Positions 8,357 through 17,051 of a stretch of DNA of 64,000 nt are shown piece by piece (the first letter of the stretch is position 1; every line of letters starts with the position of its first letter). This DNA comes from Acidobacteriota bacterium (GTDB taxonomy: Bacteria > Acidobacteriota > Terriglobia > Acidiferrales > UBA7541). The stretch spans positions 1 to 64,000 of the forward strand of contig JABCZG010000011.1 in the NCBI GenBank assembly GCA_013289835.1, read 5' to 3'. A program made the translations under genes and the position numbers. The notes under the pieces were generated by a model that ran no database searches, was not told where the DNA came from, and saw nothing but the letters and a program-made list of their open reading frames with translations.

Positions 8357-8384
8357 ATTATAGCCATATTCCATGACGTGTCAA
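8357..8384 (-). promoter_or_regulatory. Consensus sigma-70 promoter for the HARE-HTH-like gene
   Basis: On the minus strand TTGACA (8384-8379), a 16-bp spacer and TATAAT (8362-8357) match both hexamers perfectly. Transcription should start near 8350, leaving a leader of about a dozen bases before the ATG at 8338. Confidence 0.7.
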
Positions 8385-8467
8385 TGATATGTAATTGTTT
8401 CGCCCTTGTTCACTAATCTACTGGTTATATGCTAGGATGGATGCAGTTTTCAGAGGCAATGAATTAG

Positions 8468-8710
8468 ATGGTCTTCGAAGATGATGAAATAGAGCGATCC
8501 AGGGGTGAGGAACAGGCTGGCGCGACAAAAGCTCAAAGGGAAGCGGCTGCTAAGAATCGCACGATTAGGCTATTTGCGGCGAAGATGAGAGAGGCGAAAC
8601 GAGCTAAAGACCGCCACGGTTTCGAACGCCTGCTTGAGCTTCAGAACGTGAAGAGGAAGACTGCTGAGTGGGACGCTCTGTGGCGGTACTTTTACTCCGA
8701 CGAAACTTGA
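8468..8710 (+). CDS. Hypothetical small charged helical protein
   Basis: 80 residues, highly charged and predicted helical (RGEEQAGATKAQREAAAKN, AAKMREAKRAKDRHGFERLL), ending WDALWRYFYSDET. No family recognised. It starts with ATG but has only a weak purine run upstream. It is divergent from the HARE-HTH-like gene and lies in the same AT-richer patch. Its 3' half overlaps a possible minus-strand frame (8604-8816), so only one of the two is likely to be intact. Confidence 0.5.
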   Translation: MVFEDDEIERSRGEEQAGATKAQREAAAKNRTIRLFAAKMREAKRAKDRHGFERLLELQNVKRKTAEWDALWRYFYSDET

Positions 8711-8816
8711 GCTTCTTTATCGCCTTAAGCCTGGTTTTTTGTTCTTCCGCAGGAAGTTGCTGGAAGCATGCGAAAGCGATTTCCGCAGCACGAGTCGCTT
8801 TTGATTTGATCGCCAC
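8604..8816 (-). CDS. Possible small protein or remnant (GTG start)
   Basis: 70 residues from a GTG. The first 37 (TRAAEIAFACFQQLPAEEQK and following lysine-rich helix) look like a genuine helical protein resembling small antitoxin-like proteins. The rest overlaps the plus-strand gene at 8468-8710 and becomes low complexity. It may be a truncated gene whose 3' end has decayed. Confidence 0.28.
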   Translation of the reverse strand: MAIKSKATRAAEIAFACFQQLPAEEQKTRLKAIKKLKFRRSKSTATERPTQQSSSSRSEAQAGVRNRGGL

Positions 8817-9018
8817 ACCCAGATGATCTCACGCATAGCTTTGCTAATGTCAAGACCAAGCAACCGGGAATCTTTATAGGTACCCCCGCCTTGCGCGACA
8901 CGTTATTGTGCTATGGCCTCTCGGCAAAGGGAGGCGTAAGCCGTGTCCCGCAAGAAGCGTCGCAACCACCGCGGCGGCCAATCCAAGCAAGATCATACAT
9001 CGGGGGTTCAAGGGAGCC

Positions 9019-9525
9019 TCAATTTGGGATTTTTCTCTCAAGCTGCAGGTTATCTTCCTGTGACTCGGAGACAATTTCATGGAAGTTTACTCCGCTCGTC
9101 CAAAGAACTGCCGAGACAGATTCGCTTGCTCCGGTCTTCGCGGGAAGTATTACTTCGGCTCTCTCGGCGATGACCTTCCCCGATTTATCCTTCGTTTCTC
9201 CTCTGCTTATGATCTTGGTCGCCTTTCCAATCTGCTTCTCGAAATAATTCATCGCGTCGAGAGGTGAGTGAAATGTTCCATGAATTGCCGTCAGCTTAAT
9301 TCCATCGGAGGCCCGATAGGCGGTAAAAGGTAGACGAGTCCCGTCCTCGTCTCTCATTTCCCCTAAGCCAGTAGTCTCGAAATGAACTTCGGTCTTATCG
9401 CTTTGAGACTGCGGCGCAGCCTCGGATTTGCCTGCGGGGTTCAGCCACGATTGGTTTGCGGACAGGGCCCATGGAAAGATTGCCGTACACAGGCATGTCA
9501 AGAATGCCCGCTTAACAAGATGCAT
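9019..9525 (-). CDS. Hypothetical exported protein
   Basis: 168 residues with a signal peptide (VKRAFLTCLCTAIFPWALSA, cleavage near residue 22-24) and a soluble domain that begins KTEVHFETTGLGEMRDEDG. The ATG is preceded by GGAGGGTGGG. The domain is rich in beta-strand pattern and Lys/Glu but I do not recognise a family. No operon partner. Confidence 0.65.
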   Translation of the reverse strand: MHLVKRAFLTCLCTAIFPWALSANQSWLNPAGKSEAAPQSQSDKTEVHFETTGLGEMRDEDGTRLPFTAYRASDGIKLTAIHGTFHSPLDAMNYFEKQIGKATKIISRGETKDKSGKVIAERAEVILPAKTGASESVSAVLWTSGVNFHEIVSESQEDNLQLERKIPN

Positions 9526-9636
9526 TTCCCACCCTCCGAGATGCGAGGAGAGGATATCACTTCTGTATATGACGGTGGAGTAGCGTGAGTAGGGGTACGC
9601 AAAATCGTCGAGGAGTGAAGAAGAAGAGAGAAGGAT

Positions 9637-12123
9637 TCAGCCGGCGAGAGGGCTGCGCGGGGGTAGGAGGGCGGCTACGGCGTAGCAGGCGGCGCCGACG
9701 AGGGAGCAGGTTACGGTGCTGGCTTCCATGGAGAGGATGACGGCGAGGAAGGCGGCGACGACGGAGGCGGCGCCGTTGAGGGCCCACATCCAGGGCAAGG
9801 TTTCGGAGTTGCCGCCAGCGCGCAGTGCGCGCATGCCGATGGGGAAGCAGAAGCCCATCAAGAAACCGCACGGGAACAGGAGCGCGAGGGCCAGGGCGAT
9901 TCTTTGCCACAACGCTAGCGCGGCGGCGGCGTGGATTAGAGGGAGAACGACGAAGGCGTAGACGGCTACGACCACGCCGGCGGCTAGCGCGAGCGCGCGG
10001 CAGGTGCGCCAGGTGGGAGCGCGGTAGGCTTCAGAGACCATGCTGCCGATGCCGGTGGAAAGAATCAGACCGGCGAGAACTACGGCCAACGAATAGATGG
10101 GATGGCCGAGGAGCAGCGATTGCTGCTCGATCATGGCGACTTCGACGAGCATGAAGCCGAGGCCGATGGCGAGAAAATAGACGATGCCGCCGGAGCTCCA
10201 CGGGGAGCTTGTATTCCTGGATTTGTACCAGTGGCGGAGCGGCCAGAAGACGGCGAGGCCTAACAGGAGAATGGCTGCCAGCATGTAAGAGAGCAGAAAA
10301 CTCAGCGCGAGAAGGTTGCCGCCGGCGATGGGGTGGTCACCGGGGAAGAGCAGATTCCGAAGGTGCAAGGAATTGAAAAAGAAAGGCGAACGATCGTAAA
10401 CGGGAGCGATGTCAAAGACGCCGCGGGAAGTAGCGCGGGTTAGTTCCGGGAGAGTGTGCGTGGCGGCGATGACGGACAACTCCGGGAGCAGCGAGGACGA
10501 GCTGTCTTTCAGAAAAAGAATGCGGAATTGCAGGTCGTCGCAGATTTGATGCAGATTCGTTTCGTCCAGGAAAGACAGCGGGCGGTTGGTGACGAGAATG
10601 GTAGCGACGCGGCCGGAACCGATCAAGGCGACGTGTTCGCGGGGATTGGCGACGCCTTCGGAAAGCAGCGTGGCCCAGGCGACGGAAAACATGCGCGCGG
10701 TTTGCGCGGACTCGAGGCCCACGTCCCAACGAGTGACGGTGAGCATGCCTCCGGGCTTCAGGTGTTCGTAGAAAATCTTCCAGGCTTCGACGGTGTAGAG
10801 GGAATTTTCCGTGAGCGACATGGAGCCGGCGGAAGTGGCAGCCCAGGTGTCCACCATGGAGGCTTGAATCACGTCGAAGCGCTCGGCGCTGCGGGTGAGG
10901 AAGCTGCGGCCTTCGTCCTTGTGAATCTCGAGCGGGGGGATGAGGGCGAAGCCGCTGAAATCTTTCAGCCGATGGGTGGTGAGGTCGATGAGGCTGGGAT
11001 TGATTTCCACACCGACGATGCGATGAAAGCCGTTGGTCCAGGCGGTGAGGAGATCGCGTCCGCCGCCGATGCCGATGACGGCGGCGCTGCCGCCCGGGCG
11101 CAATTGGTAGGCGAGGGAGGTGACGTCGTAATTCAGGAATTGGAGGGACTTGGGATCACCGCGGTACTCGATGATCGAGCTGGCGGCGTCGCTGTCAATG
11201 TCCAGCCACATCCATTTCACTTTTAGATTGGGCGTTTTCGGGCTGGCTCCCCACATGTAGGGCTGGTCAATGACGGGCGGATAGACGCGGACGCGGGAGA
11301 TGGGATTCCAGACTTCGATGCTGGCGCGCTTGTCGAGGGCGGATTTTACCCAGAGGGGGCGGACGGGAGAGTCGGAGGTGGCGTTGACGGCGGCCAGGAT
11401 GAGCATGGCGATGGCGAAGAGGGCGGCTTTGCGGAGGAGAGCGTTTTCGCGGGCGGAAAAGGCGAAGAGCGCGGCGCTGGCGAAGACCAGGGCGGAGACG
11501 ACGAGGACGGCGCTGGGGGCGTCGACCAACTGCATTAGGCCGATAGCGCCTAGACAGCCGGCGGCGGCGCCGATCAGATCGATGGCGTAAACGCGACCGA
11601 TGGGATAGGGCGAACGCGTGAGCGCCAGGCAGACTACTACCCCCGCGAAGAGAAACGGGATGGAGATGACGGCGGTGAAGAGGAGCAGGGCGTAGATGCC
11701 TTGGACGGAGGTGACTTCGCCGAGCGGGATGGCAAACATCGTGAGCATGGAAAGAGGGAGCGAGACGGCCATGGCCAGGGCGGCTTGGGTTAAGCGGCGA
11801 CCGCGAACGTCTTCGGCGAAAAATTTTTCGAGGAGCTGCACGGCGAGGGCGCCGGCGGTCATGCCGAACATGGCCATGGAGACGGAAACGAAGGCTAGGT
11901 AATACCAGGAGACGACACTCATCAGGCGGGTCAGGACGACTTCGTATTGAAGCGTGGCGCCTGAGAGCAGGAAGACGCCGAGGAGGAAGGCGGGCATTTG
12001 ACGGGAGTTTTTCGCCGCAGCGGTGGCGACGACGTCCATGGCAGGAAGGTCTTCGAGAGTTTCCACGGAATTCCTTTTCAAAAATACTCTGCTGGCATGG
12101 GCAGAGGCGTGGTTGCGGCGCAC
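9637..12123 (-). CDS. Membrane protein with central spermidine-synthase-like methyltransferase fold
   Basis: 828 residues in three parts: about six N-terminal membrane segments (residues 45-265), a soluble Rossmann-fold domain of the spermidine synthase superfamily (about 330-600, glycine loop VIGIGGGRDLLT and acidic VGVEINPSL), and about seven C-terminal membrane segments (about 615-820). Genuine spermidine synthases have a catalytic Asp in a V/MVDS-type motif after the fourth strand. Here the region reads DVIQASMVDTWAA, so polyamine synthesis is doubtful. ATGs at residue 1, 29 or 43 are possible starts. It may act on a membrane-associated substrate. A differently built relative lies at 41.1-43.4 kb. 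Confidence 0.75.
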   Translation of the reverse strand: MRRNHASAHASRVFLKRNSVETLEDLPAMDVVATAAAKNSRQMPAFLLGVFLLSGATLQYEVVLTRLMSVVSWYYLAFVSVSMAMFGMTAGALAVQLLEKFFAEDVRGRRLTQAALAMAVSLPLSMLTMFAIPLGEVTSVQGIYALLLFTAVISIPFLFAGVVVCLALTRSPYPIGRVYAIDLIGAAAGCLGAIGLMQLVDAPSAVLVVSALVFASAALFAFSARENALLRKAALFAIAMLILAAVNATSDSPVRPLWVKSALDKRASIEVWNPISRVRVYPPVIDQPYMWGASPKTPNLKVKWMWLDIDSDAASSIIEYRGDPKSLQFLNYDVTSLAYQLRPGGSAAVIGIGGGRDLLTAWTNGFHRIVGVEINPSLIDLTTHRLKDFSGFALIPPLEIHKDEGRSFLTRSAERFDVIQASMVDTWAATSAGSMSLTENSLYTVEAWKIFYEHLKPGGMLTVTRWDVGLESAQTARMFSVAWATLLSEGVANPREHVALIGSGRVATILVTNRPLSFLDETNLHQICDDLQFRILFLKDSSSSLLPELSVIAATHTLPELTRATSRGVFDIAPVYDRSPFFFNSLHLRNLLFPGDHPIAGGNLLALSFLLSYMLAAILLLGLAVFWPLRHWYKSRNTSSPWSSGGIVYFLAIGLGFMLVEVAMIEQQSLLLGHPIYSLAVVLAGLILSTGIGSMVSEAYRAPTWRTCRALALAAGVVVAVYAFVVLPLIHAAAALALWQRIALALALLFPCGFLMGFCFPIGMRALRAGGNSETLPWMWALNGAASVVAAFLAVILSMEASTVTCSLVGAACYAVAALLPPRSPLAG

Positions 12124-12308
12124 AATGGCGCGAATCGGTGTCTATCCAACATAAGCTGAAATGCGGGAGTGCTGGGGAAAACCTGGGGCGCGAGGGAGCA
12201 ATCAGTAACGCGTGGTGACGCGTGTTGAGGAGTGGCGCGAGATTGGTGCGCGGGGCGGGACGTGTTTGCGCGAACGTTCTTGTGTTGCGCAACCGCTACA
12301 AAACGCGG

Positions 12309-13886
12309 CTACGGGGCGGTTTGCGTCGGGATGGCTTTGGTGCCGGAGGAGGTAATGTGGAAATGGATGAGCCATTCGCTGGGGACGCTGTGGCCGTTGA
12401 CTTCGGGCGAGGTGAATTCCCAGCGGCGGGCGGCTTTCAAGGCGAGATCGGCAAAAAATGAGCTGGGGCCGGGGGCGTCGAGTTCGGCGGAGGCGACGTT
12501 GCCGGCAGGGTCGACATGGACGCGGACGGCGACGCGGACAGTGCCGTGAATGGTGGAGCGGGCTTTGTCAGAGACCTCGGGGAGAACTTGGTCAAGGACT
12601 TCGCCGCGGGCGGGGGAAGAGTTGGAGGACGCTGGCGCATTGACAGAGGGGAAGGAGTCGGTGCGCAGGGAGGCGGCGGAGGGAGTGGCGACCGTTTGCG
12701 ATGGGCGAGGCTGATCCGCTGGAGACTTTACGGCAGCGGATTTCGGGGAGATTTGCGTCTGCCCGGCGGGCTTTGCGGGCTTGGGAGATTCGGTGCGAGG
12801 AGGTTGCGCTACCGGTTTTGTTTCAGAGGCCGGTTGCGAGGCGGCGGATGTTGTTGAGGAAGAGGAGTTCGGGCGATGGCTCAAGATTTTTGGGAGAGCG
12901 AAGATGGCTAGAGTGATGAAGAAGGCTGCGAAGAGAGGGACGACGTAGTTGGGGAGGACGAAGGTTTGTTTGGGCTGAGTCGTTGCGCGTGGGCGAGGAG
13001 GCTGCGTCCTTGGCGCGGGCAGCTTCGCGGCGGGGATGGCGGAGACGGGGGAGAGCGGAATGGATGTGGGAGGAATGGCCGGCGCAGAGATGGTGGATTG
13101 GCCGGCGGCAGCAGCAGCGGCTACGGGCTTGAGGGAAGCGGCGATTTGCGCCGTCGTCCAGCGAGCGGCGGCGTCGCGGAGGACGGAGTGGCGCGCGATG
13201 TCGAGGAACGGTTGAGGAAGAGTGTCGGGAATGGATGGATCGGCTTGGGTGCCGGCAGGCGCGACGGGGGCGCGTTGCGTGAGAGTTTCGACGAGAGTGA
13301 CGCCGAGGGACCAGACGTCGGTGGAGGCGGCGAGCGGGGAAGTGGCGAGTTCGGGCGCGTCGTAGGGGCCGAGATCGCGACTAGGAGTGCGGGATTCACC
13401 GATGGGGAAGATGGTGTCGCACGAGAGCTTGAGTTGATCGACGGTGGCATGGATGTTGGAGGGCTTGATGTGCGAGTGCGCGAGGCCCTGGGCGTGGAGA
13501 TAGAGGATGGCGTCGAGAAGAGGCTCGAGCATTTCGCGCGCTTCGGAGGCGGCGAGCGGGCGCTGAGGAAGAATTTGCGAGAGATCTTCTTCGGCGAATT
13601 CCATCACGGCGTAGAGAAGATCGAGGTGGGCGACGCGGCAGCGGCCGGAATTATAGATGTGAAGAAGATTGGGATGAGAGAGCTGCGCGGCGCGGTTCCA
13701 GAGAGAGAGTTGGGCATCGGCGGTGGCGGCGTCGGCGGAAATAAATTTGATGGCGGCTTTGCGGGGCTGGCGCTCGGACGTTTGCGTTAGAAAGACGGCG
13801 CTGTGGTCGGTGGTGCCGAGGAATTGGTGAAGCAGGAATTTATCGTCGGCGATCTGGCCTTCCCATTTTTTCCAAACATCGCTCAT
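12309..13886 (-). CDS. Membrane pseudokinase fused to a TonB C-terminal domain
   Basis: 525 residues from the ATG at 13886, which has GGAGGTGCGCG directly upstream. The N-terminal 250 residues are a Hanks-type kinase fold: K47 of the VAIK motif, APE (177-179) and DVWSLG (190-195) are present. The catalytic loop reads HSHIKPSN (137-144) in place of HRDLKPEN, and the DFG position reads SCDT (155-158). Loss of both Asp residues makes it a likely pseudokinase. A Pro/Ser-rich linker, one membrane helix (312-333), a second Pro/Ser/Ala-rich linker and a TonB_C domain (about 430-515, LPEVSDKARSTIHGTVRVAV) follow. The topology would place the kinase fold in the cytoplasm and TonB_C in the periplasm. 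The divergent neighbour is a TonB-dependent receptor. Confidence 0.85.
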   Translation of the reverse strand: MSDVWKKWEGQIADDKFLLHQFLGTTDHSAVFLTQTSERQPRKAAIKFISADAATADAQLSLWNRAAQLSHPNLLHIYNSGRCRVAHLDLLYAVMEFAEEDLSQILPQRPLAASEAREMLEPLLDAILYLHAQGLAHSHIKPSNIHATVDQLKLSCDTIFPIGESRTPSRDLGPYDAPELATSPLAASTDVWSLGVTLVETLTQRAPVAPAGTQADPSIPDTLPQPFLDIARHSVLRDAAARWTTAQIAASLKPVAAAAAAGQSTISAPAIPPTSIPLSPVSAIPAAKLPAPRTQPPRPRATTQPKQTFVLPNYVVPLFAAFFITLAIFALPKILSHRPNSSSSTTSAASQPASETKPVAQPPRTESPKPAKPAGQTQISPKSAAVKSPADQPRPSQTVATPSAASLRTDSFPSVNAPASSNSSPARGEVLDQVLPEVSDKARSTIHGTVRVAVRVHVDPAGNVASAELDAPGPSSFFADLALKAARRWEFTSPEVNGHSVPSEWLIHFHITSSGTKAIPTQTAP

Positions 13887-14384
13887 CGCGCACCTCCGAC
13901 TGCGAATTGATACGAGCCGGGAAATCGAAGGGTAACGATTTACGCGGTGTCCATCCGGCAAAAGTGCACCGCGGCGACTGTGTCAGGGCTGGAATGCTAG
14001 GTCGAGAGATTCACAGGCGCCAGGGGCCGGGCGCTCGTCGGGTTCATTCTCGCACGAAAAGGAGAAGAAAAGGCAAGGTGGGAGGTGATTGATAGGAACG
14101 CAGGCAGGCGGCGAATGCGGCTGAGAAGGTCATATGGGCGGGGGATGGCCGGCGAGGGAAGTGCGTGGTTCAGCGGAGGGGTGGCGGTAAGTTCCGAACT
14201 GGTACAGGGGTTCCTTTACGGCTTGAGACCATACGTTTCTCCAGCCGCTACCTAAAGCAAACAGGCTGAATACAAACAGGTTACGCCGAAATTTCCACTG
14301 CGATCATGGTGAATTGCGTGCGAATTGATCTTTAGGGGTGTAGGAAGGGTGTGTGCCATGGGCGGAGAGCGATGTGGGGGCCGA
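13887..14384. other. 498-bp divergent region between TonB pseudokinase and receptor operon
   Basis: It must hold the promoters of both directions. I see no consensus sigma-70 pair. An 8-bp direct repeat CAAACAGG occurs at 14258-14265 and 14273-14280 (15-bp step), about 100 bp upstream of the receptor start, and could be an activator site. No small gene is supported. Confidence 0.4.
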
Positions 14385-16397
14385 ATGGAACTGTGGGTGG
14401 TGCAGGCAGCGGTCTTGTTTCTCCTGGTGGGGTGCGAGGTGGCACGCGGGCAAGCTCCATCTGCGGCGCAGTCGCCAGCGGGTGACCTGACGCAGGTGAG
14501 TATTGAAAATCTGATGAACGTGGAAGTGACGTCGGTTTCGAAGAAGGAGCAGAAGCTGTCGCAGGTGGCGGCGGCGGTGTACGTCATAACGCAGGAAGAC
14601 ATTCGGCACTCGGGGGCGACGAATATTCCGGATCTGCTGCGCATGGTGCCGGGATTGGACGTCGCGCAAATCAATGCCAACACCTGGGCCATTTCTTCCC
14701 GCGGTTTCAATTCCGAATTTGCCAACAAGCTATTGGTGCTGATTGATGGGCGGACGGTTTATACCCCGCTATTCGGTGGGGCGAATTGGGACACATTTGA
14801 CGTGCCTCTGGAGGACATTGACCGGATCGAGGTGATTCGCGGACCGGGTGGAACCATCTGGGGGGCCAATGCGGTCAACGGGGTCATCAACGTCATCACC
14901 AAAAAAACAGAGGATACGCTGGGCGGCCTGGTAACCACCGGCGGGGGAACCGCGGCGCAGGAATTCGGAACGGTGCAGTATGGCGGGAAAATCCAACAGG
15001 ATACGAGCTACCGGATCTTTGCGAAATACCTCAACGGCGATCATTTTCCGGATCTGAATGGAACGAACGGGGAGGACGGGTGGCATCTGCTGCACGGCGG
15101 ATTCCGCGAGGACACGCGCCTCTCGGCGAAGGATTCCTTGACGACCCAAGGTGACCTCTACGCCGGAAGCGAGGGGTCAACCATAGTTCATACCATTCTC
15201 AATCCGCCGGAGAACGTGGAGGTTCAGCGGCTGACACCACTGTCGGGCGGCAACGTACTGGGCAAGTGGAATCACATTTTTTCCGACCGCGCAGACATGA
15301 CGATGCAGATTTATTTCGACCGCTACACGCGATCGGGTCCCGAGGTCCGCGAGACCCGAAACACGTACGATTTTGAGTTTCAGAATCACTTGGTATGGGG
15401 AAACCGCCAGGATGTCATCTGGGGATTCGGATACCGGCACAGCGCGGATCAGACCCTGGGGACGATCGACGAAGCCTTTGCACCCGCGGACTGGGATGGC
15501 GATCTCTTCAGCGCATTCGTGCAGGACCAGATCACGGTAAGGCCCGATCGTGTTTTCTTATCCATCGGGACAAAGCTTGAGAACAGTTATTTTACGGGGT
15601 TCGATTTGCAGCCGAGTATCCGGGTGGCCTGGACCCCGAACAAGCGTCACACGTTCTGGGCGTCCATCTCTCGCGCGGCCCGGACTCCCGCGCGGCGCGA
15701 CGAGGGAGTGCAGGCCGCTCTTGCGGCCTTCCCGGGACCTACCGAAGTCCTGCTGGAAGGCAACGCGAACTTCGAGGCCGAACACGTTGTTGCGTACGAG
15801 CTGGGTTACCGGGCTCAACCGAGCCCACGGCTATCGCTTGGAGCGACCGCATTCATCAACACTTATACGGATTTGGAGAGCATCGAGCCGCTTCCACCGT
15901 TCACGAACACGAACTTCAATCCACCTGTCATGGTTGTTCCCATGCAGTTGAGCAACAAAATGAACGGCACAACGTATGGCCTAGAAGTTTACGGCAAGTG
16001 GAAAGTGAATCGCGTTTGGACGGTCAGCCCCGGGTATTCCTTCTTGCACATGGATCTGCGGCTCGATCCTTCGAGCCTGGATACGGTCAGCGTGGCCGAT
16101 GGAGAAGGTTCCAATCCTGCAAATCAAGCGCAACTGCGCTCGCACGTGGAGCTGTTCCACGGGCTGTCCTGGGATGCGAACGGCTATTTCGTGGGACGAC
16201 TTGCGAATCAGGGGGTGCCTTCCTACACCCGCGTGGACACACAACTGGCCTGGAAGGTTTCGGAAAGAGTGACCCTGAGCGCGGTGGGGCAGAACTTGCT
16301 CCAGGATCACCACCTGGAGTTCAACGATTTCCTGCAGGTCGTAAATTCGGCGCTCATCAAGCGCAGCGCGTACGCGAAATTGACTTGGCGTTTCTGA
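14385..16397 (+). CDS. TonB-dependent outer-membrane receptor
   Basis: 670 residues from the ATG at 14385, which gives a clean signal peptide (MELWVVQAAVLFLLVGCEVA). An ATG 60 bp upstream is in frame but adds only a polar extension. A TonB-box-like segment (LMNVEVTSVSKKEQ) precedes the plug domain (about residues 50-170: VAAAVYVITQEDIRHSGATN, then IEVIRGPGGTIWGANAVNGV), followed by a 22-strand barrel ending in the canonical aromatic C-terminus (AKLTWRF). It belongs to the FepA/BtuB-like group common in Acidobacteria, ligand unknown. It heads an operon with a YfiR-like protein and a CHASE8 hybrid kinase, which suggests the receptor takes part in signalling. Confidence 0.92.
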   Translation: MELWVVQAAVLFLLVGCEVARGQAPSAAQSPAGDLTQVSIENLMNVEVTSVSKKEQKLSQVAAAVYVITQEDIRHSGATNIPDLLRMVPGLDVAQINANTWAISSRGFNSEFANKLLVLIDGRTVYTPLFGGANWDTFDVPLEDIDRIEVIRGPGGTIWGANAVNGVINVITKKTEDTLGGLVTTGGGTAAQEFGTVQYGGKIQQDTSYRIFAKYLNGDHFPDLNGTNGEDGWHLLHGGFREDTRLSAKDSLTTQGDLYAGSEGSTIVHTILNPPENVEVQRLTPLSGGNVLGKWNHIFSDRADMTMQIYFDRYTRSGPEVRETRNTYDFEFQNHLVWGNRQDVIWGFGYRHSADQTLGTIDEAFAPADWDGDLFSAFVQDQITVRPDRVFLSIGTKLENSYFTGFDLQPSIRVAWTPNKRHTFWASISRAARTPARRDEGVQAALAAFPGPTEVLLEGNANFEAEHVVAYELGYRAQPSPRLSLGATAFINTYTDLESIEPLPPFTNTNFNPPVMVVPMQLSNKMNGTTYGLEVYGKWKVNRVWTVSPGYSFLHMDLRLDPSSLDTVSVADGEGSNPANQAQLRSHVELFHGLSWDANGYFVGRLANQGVPSYTRVDTQLAWKVSERVTLSAVGQNLLQDHHLEFNDFLQVVNSALIKRSAYAKLTWRF

Positions 16398-16414
16398 AGT
16401 CAAAGGAAGGGAAC

Positions 16415-17050
16415 TTGAACGGGAGGAACAAAAACCGCCGGGCCCTGCGAACACACGAAGCCGGAGTGCCCGCCCGAGGCATCCGGCGTAGCGTTCGCAG
16501 ATTCGCCGCGCTCGTGCAAGCCGCGCTGTTGTGCCTGGTGAGCGCCGGCGCGCGTTCAGCGCAGACCAGCCCATCAAGCGAATATCAGGTCAAGGCCGCG
16601 TTTCTGTATCACTTCTCGCAATTTGTGGACTGGCCGGAAGGAACGTTCAAGGATGCGAGCAGCCCGCTTGTTTACTGCACCGTTGGAGAGGATCCGTTTC
16701 ATGGAGCGCTGGACACGAGCATTAGTGGAAAAGCGATCGGGGCGCGGCCACTACAGGTGACGCATTTTCAACAGCCGCAGGCTCTCCGGGGTTGTCAGAT
16801 TCTATTCATCGGGGCGGGAGAGAAGAGGCTCGTTCCCGCGGTACTGGCGAGCCTCAAAGGAAATGCTGTCTTGACCGTGGGAGAATCGCAAAACTTTGTC
16901 CAAGACGGAGGGATGATTGGCTTCCTGCTCGAAGAAAACAAGATTCGGTTCGAAGTCAATTTGGATGCCGCGGAACACGCGAAATTGAAGCTGAGTTCCC
17001 GGCTGCTGGCGCTGGCGAAGCGAGTCATCGGGGGGCAGAGGGGTGGGTAA
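16415..17050 (+). CDS. YfiR-like (DUF4154) periplasmic protein
   Basis: 211 residues from TTG 16415, with AAGGAAGGG just upstream. The frame is open further back, but that part overlaps the receptor gene. An Arg-rich signal peptide ([20 protein letters not shown]) is followed by a DUF4154 domain: [18 protein letters not shown], then a central CQILFIG and the end motif [18 protein letters not shown]. In Pseudomonas YfiR sits in the periplasm and represses the CHASE8-containing cyclase YfiN. Here the next gene (8-bp overlap with its earliest start) encodes a CHASE8 kinase, so YfiR may gate that kinase instead. Start codon choice is moderately certain, family firm. Confidence 0.85.
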   Translation: MNGRNKNRRALRTHEAGVPARGIRRSVRRFAALVQAALLCLVSAGARSAQTSPSSEYQVKAAFLYHFSQFVDWPEGTFKDASSPLVYCTVGEDPFHGALDTSISGKAIGARPLQVTHFQQPQALRGCQILFIGAGEKRLVPAVLASLKGNAVLTVGESQNFVQDGGMIGFLLEENKIRFEVNLDAAEHAKLKLSSRLLALAKRVIGGQRGG

Positions 17051-17051
17051 G

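Noticed and set aside
8874..9080. 68-codon minus-strand frame with a short hydrophobic stretch
   Set aside because: It overlaps the exported-protein gene by 62 bp, has no ribosome binding site, and its hydrophobic run alone is not enough.
10456..11226. 256-codon plus-strand frame inside the SpeE-like gene
   Set aside because: Gly/Glu-rich antisense shadow with no start signal.
12966..13790. 274-codon plus-strand frame opposite the pseudokinase
   Set aside because: Glycine/arginine-rich antisense of the Ala/Pro/Ser-rich real gene.
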